This document shows, one piece after another, positions 28,171 through 38,789 of a stretch of DNA of 64,000 nt. Origin of the DNA: Apostichopus japonicus (Eukaryota > Echinodermata > Holothuroidea > Aspidochirotida > Stichopodidae); assembly GCF_037975245.1 (NCBI RefSeq), contig NC_092576.1, positions 29,676,611 through 29,740,610 on the forward strand. The letters run 5' to 3'. The translations under genes and the position numbers were made by a program. How positions within the stretch are numbered: the first letter of the stretch is position 1; every line of letters starts with the position of its first letter. The notes beneath the pieces were generated by a model, which was given only the letters and a program-made list of their open reading frames with translations, was not told the DNA's origin and did not search any database.

Positions 28171-29313
28171 ATGGCATCGCGCCGTGATTCTCGGATAGTT
28201 AAGTTGTCGTTCACCGGTGAACAAGCTGTTCCACCGGTGCAAGTTTTTAGTATTTTGAAGAGCAAGGGTGTTGTTGTGCCTGGAGAGGTTGATGCTTTGC
28301 AAGCTCTCCAGGGTCGTAATACGTACGATTTACGTTTTACCAGTGACGTGGCCCGTCAGAAAGGGGTCACGTTGCTGAGTAACGTCGAGGGGATGACAGT
28401 TACTCCATACGAGCGATCCGTATGGGTAACTATCATCCACGTAGGACTAGAGGTGCGGCAGGAACTTGTCGTAACGGTTTTGGGTCGGTTCGGGGCTGTC
28501 AAGGCTGCCAAAATGTGCTCCTATGCACAAGCCCCTGGGGTGTTGAACGGGCACCGACAGGTTCGGATCGACCTGAAACAGGACATTCCCTCCTTCCTGT
28601 TTATAGCAGGGCATAAAGCCCACGTGCGGTATCCCGGTCAGCCCCGTACCTGCTTCAGGTGTGGGGAGACCGGGCACGAAGCCAAGGGCTGCCCAAACAA
28701 GAAATGTGGGCGCTGCCTTCGTCTTGGACATGATAGCACCGCTTGCCCAAACGAGGTTGTGTGTTCACTATGTGGGAAGGAGGGACATGTCTTTCGAGCT
28801 TGTCCCTCCTCTTATGTCTCTAGGACTAAGAGTGGGGGTAAGTCAAGTTCCGACGCACCTACTACTTCACGAGAGGAGGGGGAATCTGGTGGGATTTTAC
28901 CCTCCCCTGCACCTGGTTCACCCTCCCCCGTCGTTGCAGACCCCAACCCCGTGCCCGCACCGAGAAAGTCTCCACCAGCTTCCCCCATCAACTCGTCCAG
29001 TTCCGTCCCCAGTCCGCCGCCGGTATCGCCAGATCCGGAGGCTTTGTCTGACGGAGAATCGGTGGTCATCGATTCTCCGGAGGTTCTGTCCGACGGCGAC
29101 TCCGGGGACTCGGTGGTCATCGGGTCTCCGGAGGCTCTGTCTGACAGCGACTCCGGGGGCTCGGTGATCGTCGAGCCAAAACGTGCCACTGGGACGAGCT
29201 GGTACGACGAGATGGGGGAACCCTCTCTAAAAAGGTCGGCCTCAAGTGACGACTCGGACGACGATATGTCGTCTAGAGCGCGCTTGAAGCTTACAGAATC
29301 GTCGTCGGCGTAG
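28171..29313 (+). CDS. Tx1 family-2 ORF1 protein
   Basis: 380 residues, uninterrupted, starting MASRRDSRIVKLSFTGEQ. It is parallel to family-1 ORF1: VWVTIIHVGLEVRQEL in the RNA-binding part, then three CCHC knuckles (CFRCGETGHEAKGC, CGRCLRLGHDSTAC, CSLCGKEGHVFRAC), then a Ser/Pro-rich tail. The tail contains about three imperfect copies of an acidic unit (PEALSDGDSGDSVVIGS type, coding repeat of 42-51 bp, about 29033-29181) and a basic/acidic end RARLKLTESSSA. The longer in-frame extension to 27961 is 5' UTR. The minus-strand sister has only two acidic units and a nonsense codon. Confidence 0.88.
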   Translation: MASRRDSRIVKLSFTGEQAVPPVQVFSILKSKGVVVPGEVDALQALQGRNTYDLRFTSDVARQKGVTLLSNVEGMTVTPYERSVWVTIIHVGLEVRQELVVTVLGRFGAVKAAKMCSYAQAPGVLNGHRQVRIDLKQDIPSFLFIAGHKAHVRYPGQPRTCFRCGETGHEAKGCPNKKCGRCLRLGHDSTACPNEVVCSLCGKEGHVFRACPSSYVSRTKSGGKSSSDAPTTSREEGESGGILPSPAPGSPSPVVADPNPVPAPRKSPPASPINSSSSVPSPPPVSPDPEALSDGESVVIDSPEVLSDGDSGDSVVIGSPEALSDSDSGGSVIVEPKRATGTSWYDEMGEPSLKRSASSDDSDDDMSSRARLKLTESSSA

Positions 29314-29333
29314 TTTTGCCCCATTGCCCTCTC

Positions 29334-32300
29334 ATGGCCCATACATTTTCAGTTGCCACTTTGAACGTGAATGGCATGAGGGATCATCGCAAGCGCAGCC
29401 GCATTTTCCAATATTGTATTTCAATGGAGGTCGACTGCGTTTGCCTGCAAGAAACACATATTTTGGAAGAAGATGTCCCTCTATGGGCTTATGAGTGGGG
29501 TGGTGGGCTGCATGCTTCGTTTGGTTCGTCTTCATCCTGTGGCACTGTCATCCTTCTGTCACCTCGTCAGGCGGGTTGTGCCACTAGGGTGGAGACGGAT
29601 CACGAGGGCCGATTGGTTTGCATTCTTTTCAAGTATCCACAGGGTAACATCTCCCTCTGCAATGTGTATGCTCCCAATCGGCCTTCTGCTAGACGAGATT
29701 TTTTTAACACGCTGCCTTCCTTTGTTCCTGGTAGTGCACCATGTGTCATGGTCGGAGACTTTAACTGTGTCCCAGACTCGGGTCTTGACAGACTCGGGGC
29801 TTCTGTGTCTGCTAGTCCTGACGCTGGGATCACAGAATTGGAAAGATTCACTTCGGCACACCTTTTAGCCGATGTCTGGAGGCATATGCACCCGTGTAGT
29901 ACGGTGTATACGTGGGTGAGGCCTAACGGAGAAGATGCCTCCAGGATAGATCGAGTGTACGCGCCCGTAAGTTTTACATTTTCGGGTTGCGAGACGCTCA
30001 GCTGTCCGCTCTCTGACCATGACACTGTGGTAGCACGTTTTGTTTTGCCTTCCATTTTCCCCATCGGGCGGGGCCTATGGAAGCTGAACTGTCGGATTCT
30101 TGGCGAGGCAGAGTTCCGCCAGGGTTTCGAGACCAGGTACAAAGGATGGCAAACATTGAAGCCGGCCTTTGCTTCTACATCCCAATGGTCAAGTTGCGCA
30201 TCAAACGCTACGCAATTCAGTATTGCGTGACCCGCGCACGGCGTCGAAGAGAAAAATTCTCGAAGCTGTGCGCGGAGGTGAAGTTTGGCGACCCTTCGGC
30301 AGTCATCGCTTTGCAGACGTATCTCGATGAAAAGTACCACGGTGCCCGCGTCAGGGCCCGTGTCGAAGCGGTGGAAGCCGAGGAGCGCCCTTCACTGAGG
30401 TTTTACCAGTCCGTTAGCTCATCGGCGGGTGACAGACGCGTCCCGTCTGTGCGCGCTACCGATGGGACCGTGGTCAGTGACCCTCACGGCATTGTCCGCG
30501 TATATAAAGAGTATTATTCGAGTTTGTTTACGCGTGGCAATGTCGACTTGTCGGCACAGTCTGATTTATTGAGGGGAATCTCAAAAACCGTTCCCCACGA
30601 TGTCAATGATATTTTGGGGGGCGGAATAACCACTGTTGAGCTTTGGAAGGCGCTTTCGAAGATGAAGAATGGCAAGTCCCCGGGTTCGGACGGGCTTCCG
30701 AGGGAGTTCTACCGAACCTTCTGGGCAACAATAGGACCCGACATCAGAGCCGTCTTCGAGGACGCCTTCCAAAACGGACTGTTAAACCAAAGTCAACGTC
30801 TGGGCATGATTACTTTGCTGCCAAAGTCTGGGGACCCCTTGGATCCCCATAACAAGCGTCCGATCACCTTGCTAAATGTGGACTACAAGTTGCTGGCTAA
30901 GGCTTTGTGCAACCGCCTTGCACTGGCTATGCCGCATCTTGTGGGTGATCTCCAGACTTGTGCAGTGAAGGGTCATTGCATCCAGCAGAACTTGTGGTTG
31001 ATGCGCGACTTGACCGACTTTGTTATTGAGCGTGATCTGCCATGTGCATTGGTGTCTCTGGACCAGCAGAAGGCCTTTGACATGGTGAATCGCGGTTTTT
31101 TAATGAACGTATTGGAGACGTTTCAGTTGCACCCAAATTTTCGTAAATGGATTTCTGTTTTGTATGAAGAAAGTTTCAGTTCTGTTATCGTAAATGGGTT
31201 TTGTTCGGAGGTTTTTAACGTAGAGAGGGGGGTGCGCCAGGGGTGCCCTCTGTCTCCATTACTTTATGTTTTGTTTAGCGAGTCCCTCTCTCGTCTTTTG
31301 GAAAGGGACTCCAGACTTGTTCCATTCGTTGTGCCAGGGGGTGCCAAAGTGAAATGCGCTCAATATGCAGATGACGTGACATGTGTTGTTTCGAGTCTGG
31401 GCTCCTTTCGCGCACTCTCGCAGGATTTATCTATTTTTGAGAGAGCTACCGGGGCGAAGTTGAATCCAGAAAAGACAAAGGGCCTTCGTCTTGGTAGCTG
31501 GAGATACAGAGACTTACCATTCGGTGCGTCGTGGTCGGATCAGAATATCAAAATTAATGGTATATGGTTCGGCTACGATGCACCTGGTGATGTCACCTGG
31601 AGCGAGAGGGCTGAGGTTTTTGAGAGCAGGCTCGAAACCTTTGGCACCCGCTGGCTTTCGATCCTAGGGAAAGTCACCGTAGTTAATCGTTTTGTTTCGC
31701 CCATCTTGTGGTACCCGGGCGCGGTGTATCCAATTCCGCGTCGCGTCCTGGTGCGGTTGGAGAGAGCGATGTTTTCATTTATTTGGTCGGGTGGTACAGA
31801 GCTTGTCAAAAGGGCGGTAATGTACCAAAAACTGGAGAAGGGTGGGTTAGGGGTGGTTCATCTGGGAAGTAAGTTAACTTGCTTGTTATTTAAGCAGTTG
31901 TTTGTAGCGGTAACTGACCCAGGGTTGCCTTGTTCATATTTTGTACGTTTTTGGGGCGGTTTGCACCTGCGTCGATGGGTCCCGGCGCTGTTTAGCAACA
32001 GAGAACCGCATAGTAGTACTCCAAACAGGGCGGTGCGTGTCATTTGCTCCGCTCTGATTGAGTTGCCCCCTGTTGACCTGTCACAGCCGGCCCTCGTTCA
32101 CAGTTCGTTGCGGGATAGGGCCTTGAATGCAATTTTTGTACAGGGACGTCATCCTGTCGAAGTATGGCGTTCGGTGCATTCAAGGCTGAATGGTTGCAGG
32201 CTCCGTGACCTTGCATGGAGAATTGCACACGGTGCCTTGGTGACCAATCTGAAAAGGTATCACTGGCGATTGGGTGATGGACTGTGCCCGAGGACCGGCT

Positions 32301-32716
32301 GTGACAGCTTAGAGAGTACTGCCCATGTTTTTTGGCATTGCCCCTTTGTTTTGAACTTGTGGGAGTGGTTTCAGTCCTGGACCGACCGTTTAACGGGAGA
32401 CCGTTCCTGGTCGGTAGGACAGGGTTTTGTTTTGTATGGATTAGATCCTCCAGTTTGTTCCGTTGCTGTGTTGCAGCGTATTATTTATGTTTGTTCTGTT
32501 GTAAAAAAACTTATTTGGAGGAATAGATGTGATGTTGTTTTTAGGGGGAAATTTGCCAGTTGGCAGGCAGTCCTGGAGGCGGTGAAGTCTGACATTCGCC
32601 TTCAGGTTGAAGGCGATTTTCGCCGTCTATCTAGGGCTGCCTTTTTTGGACGGTGGTGTGCTGGGGAAGGGTGTTTTGTTTCGCTGCGTGCTGGTCGTCC
32701 TTTTGTAGTTTTTTAA
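29334..32716 (+). pseudogene. Tx1 family-2 ORF2, one frameshift
   Basis: The endonuclease part (29334-30170) has TLNVNGMRD, LQETH, GDFNCVPDSGLDR and SDHDTVVARF. A 10-nt loss after CCCAATGG near 30187, visible by comparison with the minus-strand copy, shifts the frame. The rest (to 32716) is open and contains NGKSPGSDGLPREFYRTFW, KRPITLLNVDYKLLAKAL, LDQQKAFDMVN, RQGCPLSPLLYVLFSESL, QYADDVTC, LGKVTVVNRFVSPILWYPG and the zinc motif CPRTGCDSLESTAHVFWHC. The domains are those of the intact family-1 enzyme, but this copy cannot make a full-length protein. Confidence 0.88.
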
Positions 32717-32825
32717 TATTTCAGTGGGGGGTTGGGCGTTTTGTCTCTGCAGGTCGGTGAGCGTATGTACTTTTTTTGGCTCGCTTGACCTGAGGTTCGT
32801 TTGTAAGAATGGGATGGTTTGGTAG

Positions 32826-32877
32826 TGCCGTTTGGCCGTGACGTTTTGTATCCCGTATGACGGGTCACGTAAAAAGC
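32826..32877 (+). promoter_or_regulatory. Family-2 3' tail with stem-loop
   Basis: GTGCCGTTTGGCCGTGACG, then a GTATCCCGTATGACGGGTCAC hairpin region, then GTAAAAAGC. The outer stem is CGTGAC/GTCACG. The inner stem is CCCGT/ACGGG around the loop ATG, whereas the sister copy has CCCGC/GCGGG. The two bases that differ change together, keeping the pair. Confidence 0.65.
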
Positions 32878-33363
32878 ACTACAAACCAAAATATTCAATT
32901 GATGTTGTTTTTATGTACATGATTCAAACCTTTAAGTAGGTAAAGATTACATCGCTGTTTGACTAATAAGAATTTCAAACAACAACTTCAAGCTTTACCT
33001 ATGTGAGTTGGGTAACTAAATTAATAAAACCACCTGAACTTTAGCTGCTGGTATCCATTTTGAAGTGCTGATTTCACAATACTTTAGCGAGTGTGGACTT
33101 CAAAGTTTAAAGGTTTTGCTCTGAAGACACCACTTGCAAGAGTATCAAACTCAGCAATCGAAAATGGACACCTCTAGGGAAAGAACAAGGTTATCTCATT
33201 TCCTATTGTTACAGTGTAGAAACTTCCATTGTTTTATAAAATAGACTATCGTCCACGCTTTACCCATTCTGTTCTTTACATGTTGTCATTGCGCAATGTC
33301 CCTATTGTAAAATATTACAAGTTTTGTAAAATATTATATTCTTTGATCATATATTCTTCTCCA
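32878..33363. other. Intergenic, no gene seen
   Basis: AT-rich DNA after the Tx1 element. No supported feature. Confidence 0.5.
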
Positions 33364-33764
33364 CTATGATCTTCTGATCAATGTTGTATTTTTAAAAGGC
33401 ATCAAATCTTTTGGCTCTGCAATGTTTCTGGTTAAGTAATTTGTGTAACCTTTGAAGCAGCTCCGGTGGTATCTCACTACGATGGCCACACAGTCTCTTT
33501 CACGAATACCCGGGCAGCTATTGCTAGTCTGCCACCATCTTGCAGTTCACATGAAAGCAAAGGTTCTTTCTTCTTTCGTCCGTCGCGATCTCTCCATGAC
33601 TGTTGCCACAACAGATAATGCACACCTCAGGAAGGACAGGTTTAGATAATGTCTTGCGAAAGCTGACCACACTGGAGCTAGAGCGTAACAACCCTGTTTC
33701 TGCTGTAGATGACGTATCCTTAGCTTTCGGTTCCCCGCTGGAAGTGGATGGTTCCAGTTCTGTG
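33364..33764 (-). pseudogene. Exon with Cys/His motif ending YHRSCFKGYT
   Basis: After the acceptor ATTCTTTCACAG, the minus strand reads ELEPSTSSGEPKAKDTSST, SVVSFRKTLSKPVLPEVC and IICCGNSHGEIATDERRK. In a shifted frame ERDCVAIVVRYHRSCFKGYT and NYLTRNIAEPKDLMP follow. The CxxC...YHxSCxxxYT arrangement is found near the start of a large family of uncharacterised invertebrate proteins. One frameshift near 33550 suggests a pseudogene. It lies on the same strand and 1.5 kb downstream of the THAP exon and may belong with it. Confidence 0.4.
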
Positions 33765-35289
33765 AAAGAATGGAATCAAAATGTGTGAATCAATTTGTAG
33801 GTACCGGTAAACAAGTACTAGTACATGCAATGACAAGAATTAAGAAAGGAAAAACAAAGGCGTAATTTGTGTAAATACATTTTCCAGTTGGGAATATATG
33901 ACATTTTTGATGTTTCAAAACTACCATATAACTTTAAACCAAAAAGTTAATAAGCAACTACAATTGTTTTGACAATTGGACGTAACTCTGCAATGTGGCA
34001 GATTTTTAGACAAAAAGCCAACTACAATATGAGACGAAAAATATAAATTAGGCATATCTCCGCAGTGGAATGACTCTTTTTTAAAGTACAACGATAGTAA
34101 CCGAAAAAAATCTGTTTCATATATATGTACTTTATATGTTACCAAGCAACATATTTTTGGAATTTTCCAAATAGCACACCGGAAAGTTATAAAAAAGGGA
34201 ATTATAACATCGTTTTTTCGTCTCCGTAATTTAGGAATTTGCAAACACTGCAACGACCTTGAACAGCCCTCATGTCAGTGAATGACGTCACTGTGATGAT
34301 CTTTTCTGTCTGTGCACTGTTCAGTACGGAGCTGTGCGTTCATTTCGTGTCAGCATAACTGTTATTTTAGTTTAATTTTCCGGCGTAATGTTCAAGACAT
34401 AAATAGATAATGAATATCACGGTGTTTCTTGATTTCTTACCCACGTATTTACAATTTCTTTGTACGAAATTTGCCGCGATTTCGCAACGATTTCCCAATA
34501 TCTGAAGAGGTAACTCGCAAGCTGACCAAAAGTAACGTAAATCTCAAGATCACGTTTTTGGCGGGTTTTATACAGAGTGATGTATGAATGTGCTCACTTA
34601 CCAGTCAAACTGGCACAATAACAATAGTGATGATAGTCTCAAACGTAGATTAGTATAACATCCGAAAGAAAATCCAAAGTTCTAAACAAAGTAGATTCGC
34701 TTGTATGCACTAGGCCTACTGTAAAACATAAAGTTGTGTTGCGCTTACCGGTATTCACACTCACTGCTTCCACTTTTCACGGGGCGTGAAGACACGGTTG
34801 GGTTGACTATGTGGTCTATAGCCAGGGGACGGGCCGAGGGACCCCCAGCTTTGACTTCAATTATTACACCTATATAGTATACGTGTGCATCGGACAGATC
34901 GACGTTTCGGAGCCTTGGTAAATATTGGGGGGCTTATCAAGCATTTGCCCCTCAACTTTTTCATTGGGGGGGCTGAGCCCCCCAAGCCCCCCCACCCCGG
35001 TTCCGCCGCCACTGGCATACACACATTTCCTATTCGTATTACATTTAAAGTGGTTTGGAGGGTATGAACACATCTCTGCCCCCCAAAAAAACCTGCCTAA
35101 GCGACGTCCATGCCCCAATTGAAATTTGCACGTGGATTCTCTCCACACATAGTCATTAGGTTGTTCACGTCTGACATGTCTTCCACAGTTCCAATACTCA
35201 CTGTTGCATTTATCCGGATATATATAAATAATGCGGCATAAAAGCATCAATCTTTCAAACTTTTTTACTTTAGTGACCTTGCCACACAA
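33765..35289. other. Intron or intergenic DNA between the two minus-strand exons
   Basis: No further exon is supported. At 34930-35000 there is a C/G-rich inverted word (GGGGGGGCTGAGCCCCCC followed by AAGCCCCCCCACCCC), probably part of a dispersed repeat, which creates an artificial open frame on each strand. Confidence 0.4.
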
Positions 35290-35656
35290 TGATGGAAAGA
35301 CGACGTCTTTTCTTCATATGCGAATCCGTGTTTTTCTTCGCCAGCTTTGTTGGCACTGCAGTGGTCTTTAACATCGGTCTGAATTTTCCTGACACATTCA
35401 ACTTTTTCTGCATGAAATATTTAGGGTCCCAATCATCTTCTATGTAGTGGGCAGAAAAAACTTTCACATTCTTGCCATGAGAAACCCCTGGTGCGATGAA
35501 GTCTTTCCTGGTTCTCCTCACAAATCGTATCCAGAGTTTCCGATATCTCTTCACTACTTTTTCCGCTTGGAAAATTGAAAAATAACTTGTAGAGTCCACA
35601 ATTGTAGAGTCCACATTCCTTCTGTTGCATCCCCCTACAACGCAATTTCTTGGCAT
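35290..35656 (-). CDS. THAP zinc-finger exon with one altered ligand
   Basis: Starts MPRNCVVGGCNRRN (ATG at 35656). C5 and C10 form the first zinc pair, followed by YFSIFQAEKVVKRYRKLWIR, with the conserved aromatic and Trp positions. VFSAHYIEDDW occupies the place where THAP domains have CSAHF, so the third ligand Cys is Phe here while the His is kept. AVPTKL at about residue 101 is the AVPT signature that closes the domain. THAP domains bind DNA and occur both in host regulators and at the N-terminus of P-element and Kolobok-type transposases. The frame runs on in KKRRRLSIIVWQGH. The loss of a zinc ligand suggests decay. Confidence 0.6.
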
Positions 35657-36653
35657 TTTGCTAGTGGTTTAGGTTGTTTGTCGAGTCCAATATAGAGTAG
35701 GTTGCAACTAAACTTACACACTAAGTGCACACTGCTGAAGTGCACTACGCCGAGCTCACTTTGTTATCATGACAACATCGGATTGACTTGAATTTTCACA
35801 TGTGTAATATGGCAACCGACTAGAATACTCTTGAATAAAATCGTATTTTTTCGTCGATGCTGAAAAATCACTATCGTTCATCTTTAAATAAGCTATCACA
35901 AAACCAGGATATCATAATACCATTCACCCTTTTCTATGTATTTATTTATTTATCATGCCTATCATTGAAGTATAAATACAACACATGCAGAGGCGAGTCA
36001 TGCACTGACTGTGCATCAAGACAGCTTGATGTAATTCATTATGCATGTACATGTATAGTAAAGGCTTCATAATTGTCGCACCCCCATAATTGACGCATCT
36101 TCAAATATTACTAGCAACGATACAGCAGGCCACCTAAATTACATATTTCATGAGCTTGAATCCATTTCAGCTATTTGCTGACCAACATCACCTCAATATG
36201 ACACCACTACTCTCTGGGACCTGAGCAAAGACTAGGCTCAGAGCATAGCAAACAGCATCTATAAGTTAATGGATGTATACTGAGGCCTACACTACAGTTA
36301 GCTTATCGACGAATGTGTAAATGCAGGGGTATGAAAGAACTTGACACGGCAGACATTTTGTGGTCAAATTCCGCTAAATTGTACGGTGCATAAGCACAGA
36401 ACCTTACAAGTTGAAATATTTAAATTTCTCAGGAATAACATATATGAAAAACACATACAGTTGAGTGATTTCGATCTTTTCTTGATAGACATCGTTGATC
36501 AAATCCTTAAGTGCGTCAATTATGAGCCCACCATGCTACATGTATGAGTGTAAATCATAATGATGATCCAAATTGAACATCATAAAATGTGCTTTATATG
36601 TATTTTTTATATCCGAAATTCTTACCTGGTTCATTGCATGATTCAACCACAAG
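35657..36653. other. Intergenic, no gene seen
   Basis: AT-rich DNA upstream of the THAP exon. Short open frames here show no recognisable motif. Confidence 0.5.
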
Positions 36654-36863
36654 TTATTTCTTCTTTTTGTTTATACCTCGCTTGCGCTTAGAGGAGTCGG
36701 TAAAGTACCGATAACATTTCTCGTGGATACCACCATGTTCCTCGATAGGTAGTGTGGTAATATCAACATCGCCATTAACACGTACAAATTCACCTGCTAT
36801 ATCGGCCTGATAACCAGTGTTCGACTTATGGCCAAAAAATTGCATAGCAAAAAATTTCGACAA
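36654..36863 (-). CDS. Exon with HEKCYRYFTD motif, uncharacterised family
   Basis: The minus strand reads ADIAGEFVRVNGDVDITTLP, then IEEHGGIHEKCYRYFTDSSK and RKRGINKKKK to the stop at 36654. The H-x2-C-Y-x2-F(T/S)D-x3-(K/R) signature is the zinc-binding element of an abundant uncharacterised invertebrate protein family. The candidate N-terminal exon of the same type lies upstream at 38240-38400. The acceptor was not placed with certainty. Confidence 0.4.
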   Translation of the reverse strand: MSKFFAMQFFGHKSNTGYQADIAGEFVRVNGDVDITTLPIEEHGGIHEKCYRYFTDSSKRKRGINKKKK

Positions 36864-38239
36864 TTGCTATACAATATTTTTGTTGCATAGCAGTTCCCCA
36901 ATTTTGAATAGCAGTTTTGAAATTACCACAAAACGGACCAAATGTTGTCGATCAATGTATTAACTAGAAAATGTTTGTTTATTATTATTATTTATACTAG
37001 TGTTGCTACGATAATCGTTTTCAATATCGGTATCGGCCGATATTTGCAATATCGGCAGCATATCGGTAAAATTTTGCCTAATTGCCGATAACAGCAAACC
37101 GATATTTTCAAGAGCAGAGCTACCTGTACTTATTTATACTTGCAATGATTTGTTAATCTGCCCAAGACGATCTATTTCTTTAGCGGCAGTTAAACTCAGA
37201 TTCATTTTTGATTAATATCCATGGAAACCTGACTCTCCGTAACATCTAAAAACACGTCTACGGCGCGCGAATATAACCAATGACCTTCGTGAACCTTGGC
37301 CTACACACAGCATTAGTGCAGCATATATACACTACTAACCATTCATTTCCTCAAAGGCCTCCGTGAAAACCTTGAACATGATGCATACAGTAACTGCACA
37401 GTTCAGCAGTGTTGGAAAACCTTGTTCAATTTCCCGCGAACACCGATTTCCCGCCGGTGTTCGCCTGCATAGCACGCGTAACGTGCGAGCATAAAGGCGT
37501 GGTGTCCAGGGGCCCGTCTTAGGGCTATGGTGGGGTCATGGGGTAGAACCCCTCGTGGGGATCCCGGGGGCGAAAGCCCCCGAAAATTGTTGCCATCTTT
37601 TGCGATGTCTGGGGATGAAAAAATTCGCAGTTGAGGATGCAAAATACTGACAACTTTTTTTATTTAAATTGTCACGAAACTGATGAAAATTTAAAATGAC
37701 AAGTTAAAGTAGCTATATTATGTTATAAAATGAAAAGAGATTTAATCTGTCTTTCAATCTTTAAAAAGTGCAACTTACAAAACTTCCGATATTATGAAAC
37801 AAACAATGTTCAGCAAAGCCCCGTTTCTAGACTACCTAACAATGAATAGCGTGCACTATGCGTACATTTTTACAACTGCAGTGTTTAACCCTATACCCAA
37901 CTACTGGACCACGGTACATGTGCTGCGAATTTGCCCAGGTACCTTCCCAACAACTGTGAGCTGATCCCCTGTGTAACACCTGTTTGTTAACATTTTTTGG
38001 CACGTTGCCAGGGAACCTTTTAGTTACGTGAGATCCGTAACCGCCGAGGTGGTTAGGCTATTTGCTTTACACTCAATAAACTTCTACATTGTGATCGACC
38101 GTTCGTAAGTTAAGGTTTGAGTGTTTGTTCCCAAATCTGACTAGGAATTTGTATCGCACAAATCGGCACAATGTGCGATGCTGATTTGGAAACGTCTCGC
38201 AAGTTTGTCCTTTTGGATCGCATTTTGCGATGCGATACC
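36864..38239. other. Intronic or intergenic DNA with dispersed-repeat words
   Basis: At 37010-37110 the word ATCGGTATCGGCCGATAT and relatives repeat. At 37500-37590 GGGGCCC / CCCCTCGTGGGGATCCCGGGGGCGAAAGCCCCCG forms strong inverted words typical of interspersed repeats. No coding exon was found. Confidence 0.4.
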
Positions 38240-38400
38240 GGAAAAATCGAACACTGCTGATAACCCACTAAATATTTCCAAAGTGTAACACTTTTCAGAA
38301 ATGTGTTCCATGTTGTCACTTTGAAAGGCTTTAAACTTGCAGAAACGCCATAACAGTGAGGAAAAGAAGCATTTTTAGAGCAACTTTCACGGTCCGCCAT
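38240..38400 (-). CDS. Candidate N-terminal exon, uncharacterised family
   Basis: Starts MADRESCSKNASFPHCYGVS, then ASLKPFKVTTWNTFLKSVTL and WKYLVG. KPF..TTW..FL......W is the usual opening of the same uncharacterised family that carries a YHxxCY..FT element, seen downstream on this strand at 36654-36863. The codon frame remains open beyond the likely exon end near 38240. The donor is weak. The linkage to the downstream exon is inferred from order and family pattern only. Confidence 0.35.
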
Positions 38401-38789
38401 CGTAATCGTTTACATGAACTGTGCAGGTAAAGCGTCCGGCGTGTACCAAGTGACATGGAAAATCGGCGTACCGAAGCTTGTTAAAACGGCGTCTCTGATT
38501 CGTCGGTTGGACCGTTCATCTAGGTTTCTTTACGAAATGCAGCAATCACGTAAATGACAAACTTCGCGGCCGTAGGAAAATCTGTAAAGCGGTTTAATTG
38601 GCTCATTTCGTTGCTACGATCGTTCAGCTTTTATTAGAAATATATTTGTCAAATTCTTACGAAATACTAAGTAATACTCCACTTCGTAGGGTGGGAACAC
38701 ATAAATTAATTCTTTAAAAATATTTGACTAATTTTCAAAAGAGGTTTCATGTAGTGCCAAGATGGGGACTACTGGATAAGCTGCTAGAT

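Larger units (their letters stand above)
27958..32877 (+). mobile_element. Full-length Tx1 family-2 LINE (frameshifted)
   Basis: A 4.9-kb element: 5' end CAGTTGGCTTTCGTGG, ORF1, a 20-nt gap, ORF2, 3' UTR, and a hairpin tail ending CACGTAAAAAGC. It is highly similar to the minus-strand copy at 49514-54408. No matching target duplication is evident. The 5' junction lies in the repetitive ACTTCTTACC tail of the Jockey/I-group LINE, which would obscure one. Confidence 0.85.

Noticed and set aside
28812-29342. Open minus-strand frame of 176 codons opposite Tx1 ORF1
   Set aside because: It mirrors the biased Ser/Pro/Asp codons of the ORF1 tail and recurs opposite the sister copy (53060-53524). It is explained by composition, with no domain.
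29600-30340. 246-codon minus-strand open frame opposite Tx1 ORF2 (and its mirror at 52188-52802)
   Set aside because: A shadow of the sense endonuclease region; no independent motif, and the coding strand is clear.
27958-32877. Target duplication for the plus-strand family-2 copy
   Set aside because: The 5' flank is a repetitive TTCTTACC tail and the 3' flank ACTACAAACC. Only weak partial matches exist.
34870-35289. 139-codon minus-strand frame as continuation of the THAP protein
   Set aside because: It runs through a C/G-rich inverted repeat and glycine-rich artefact sequence, and its frame is out of register with the THAP exon at the overlap.
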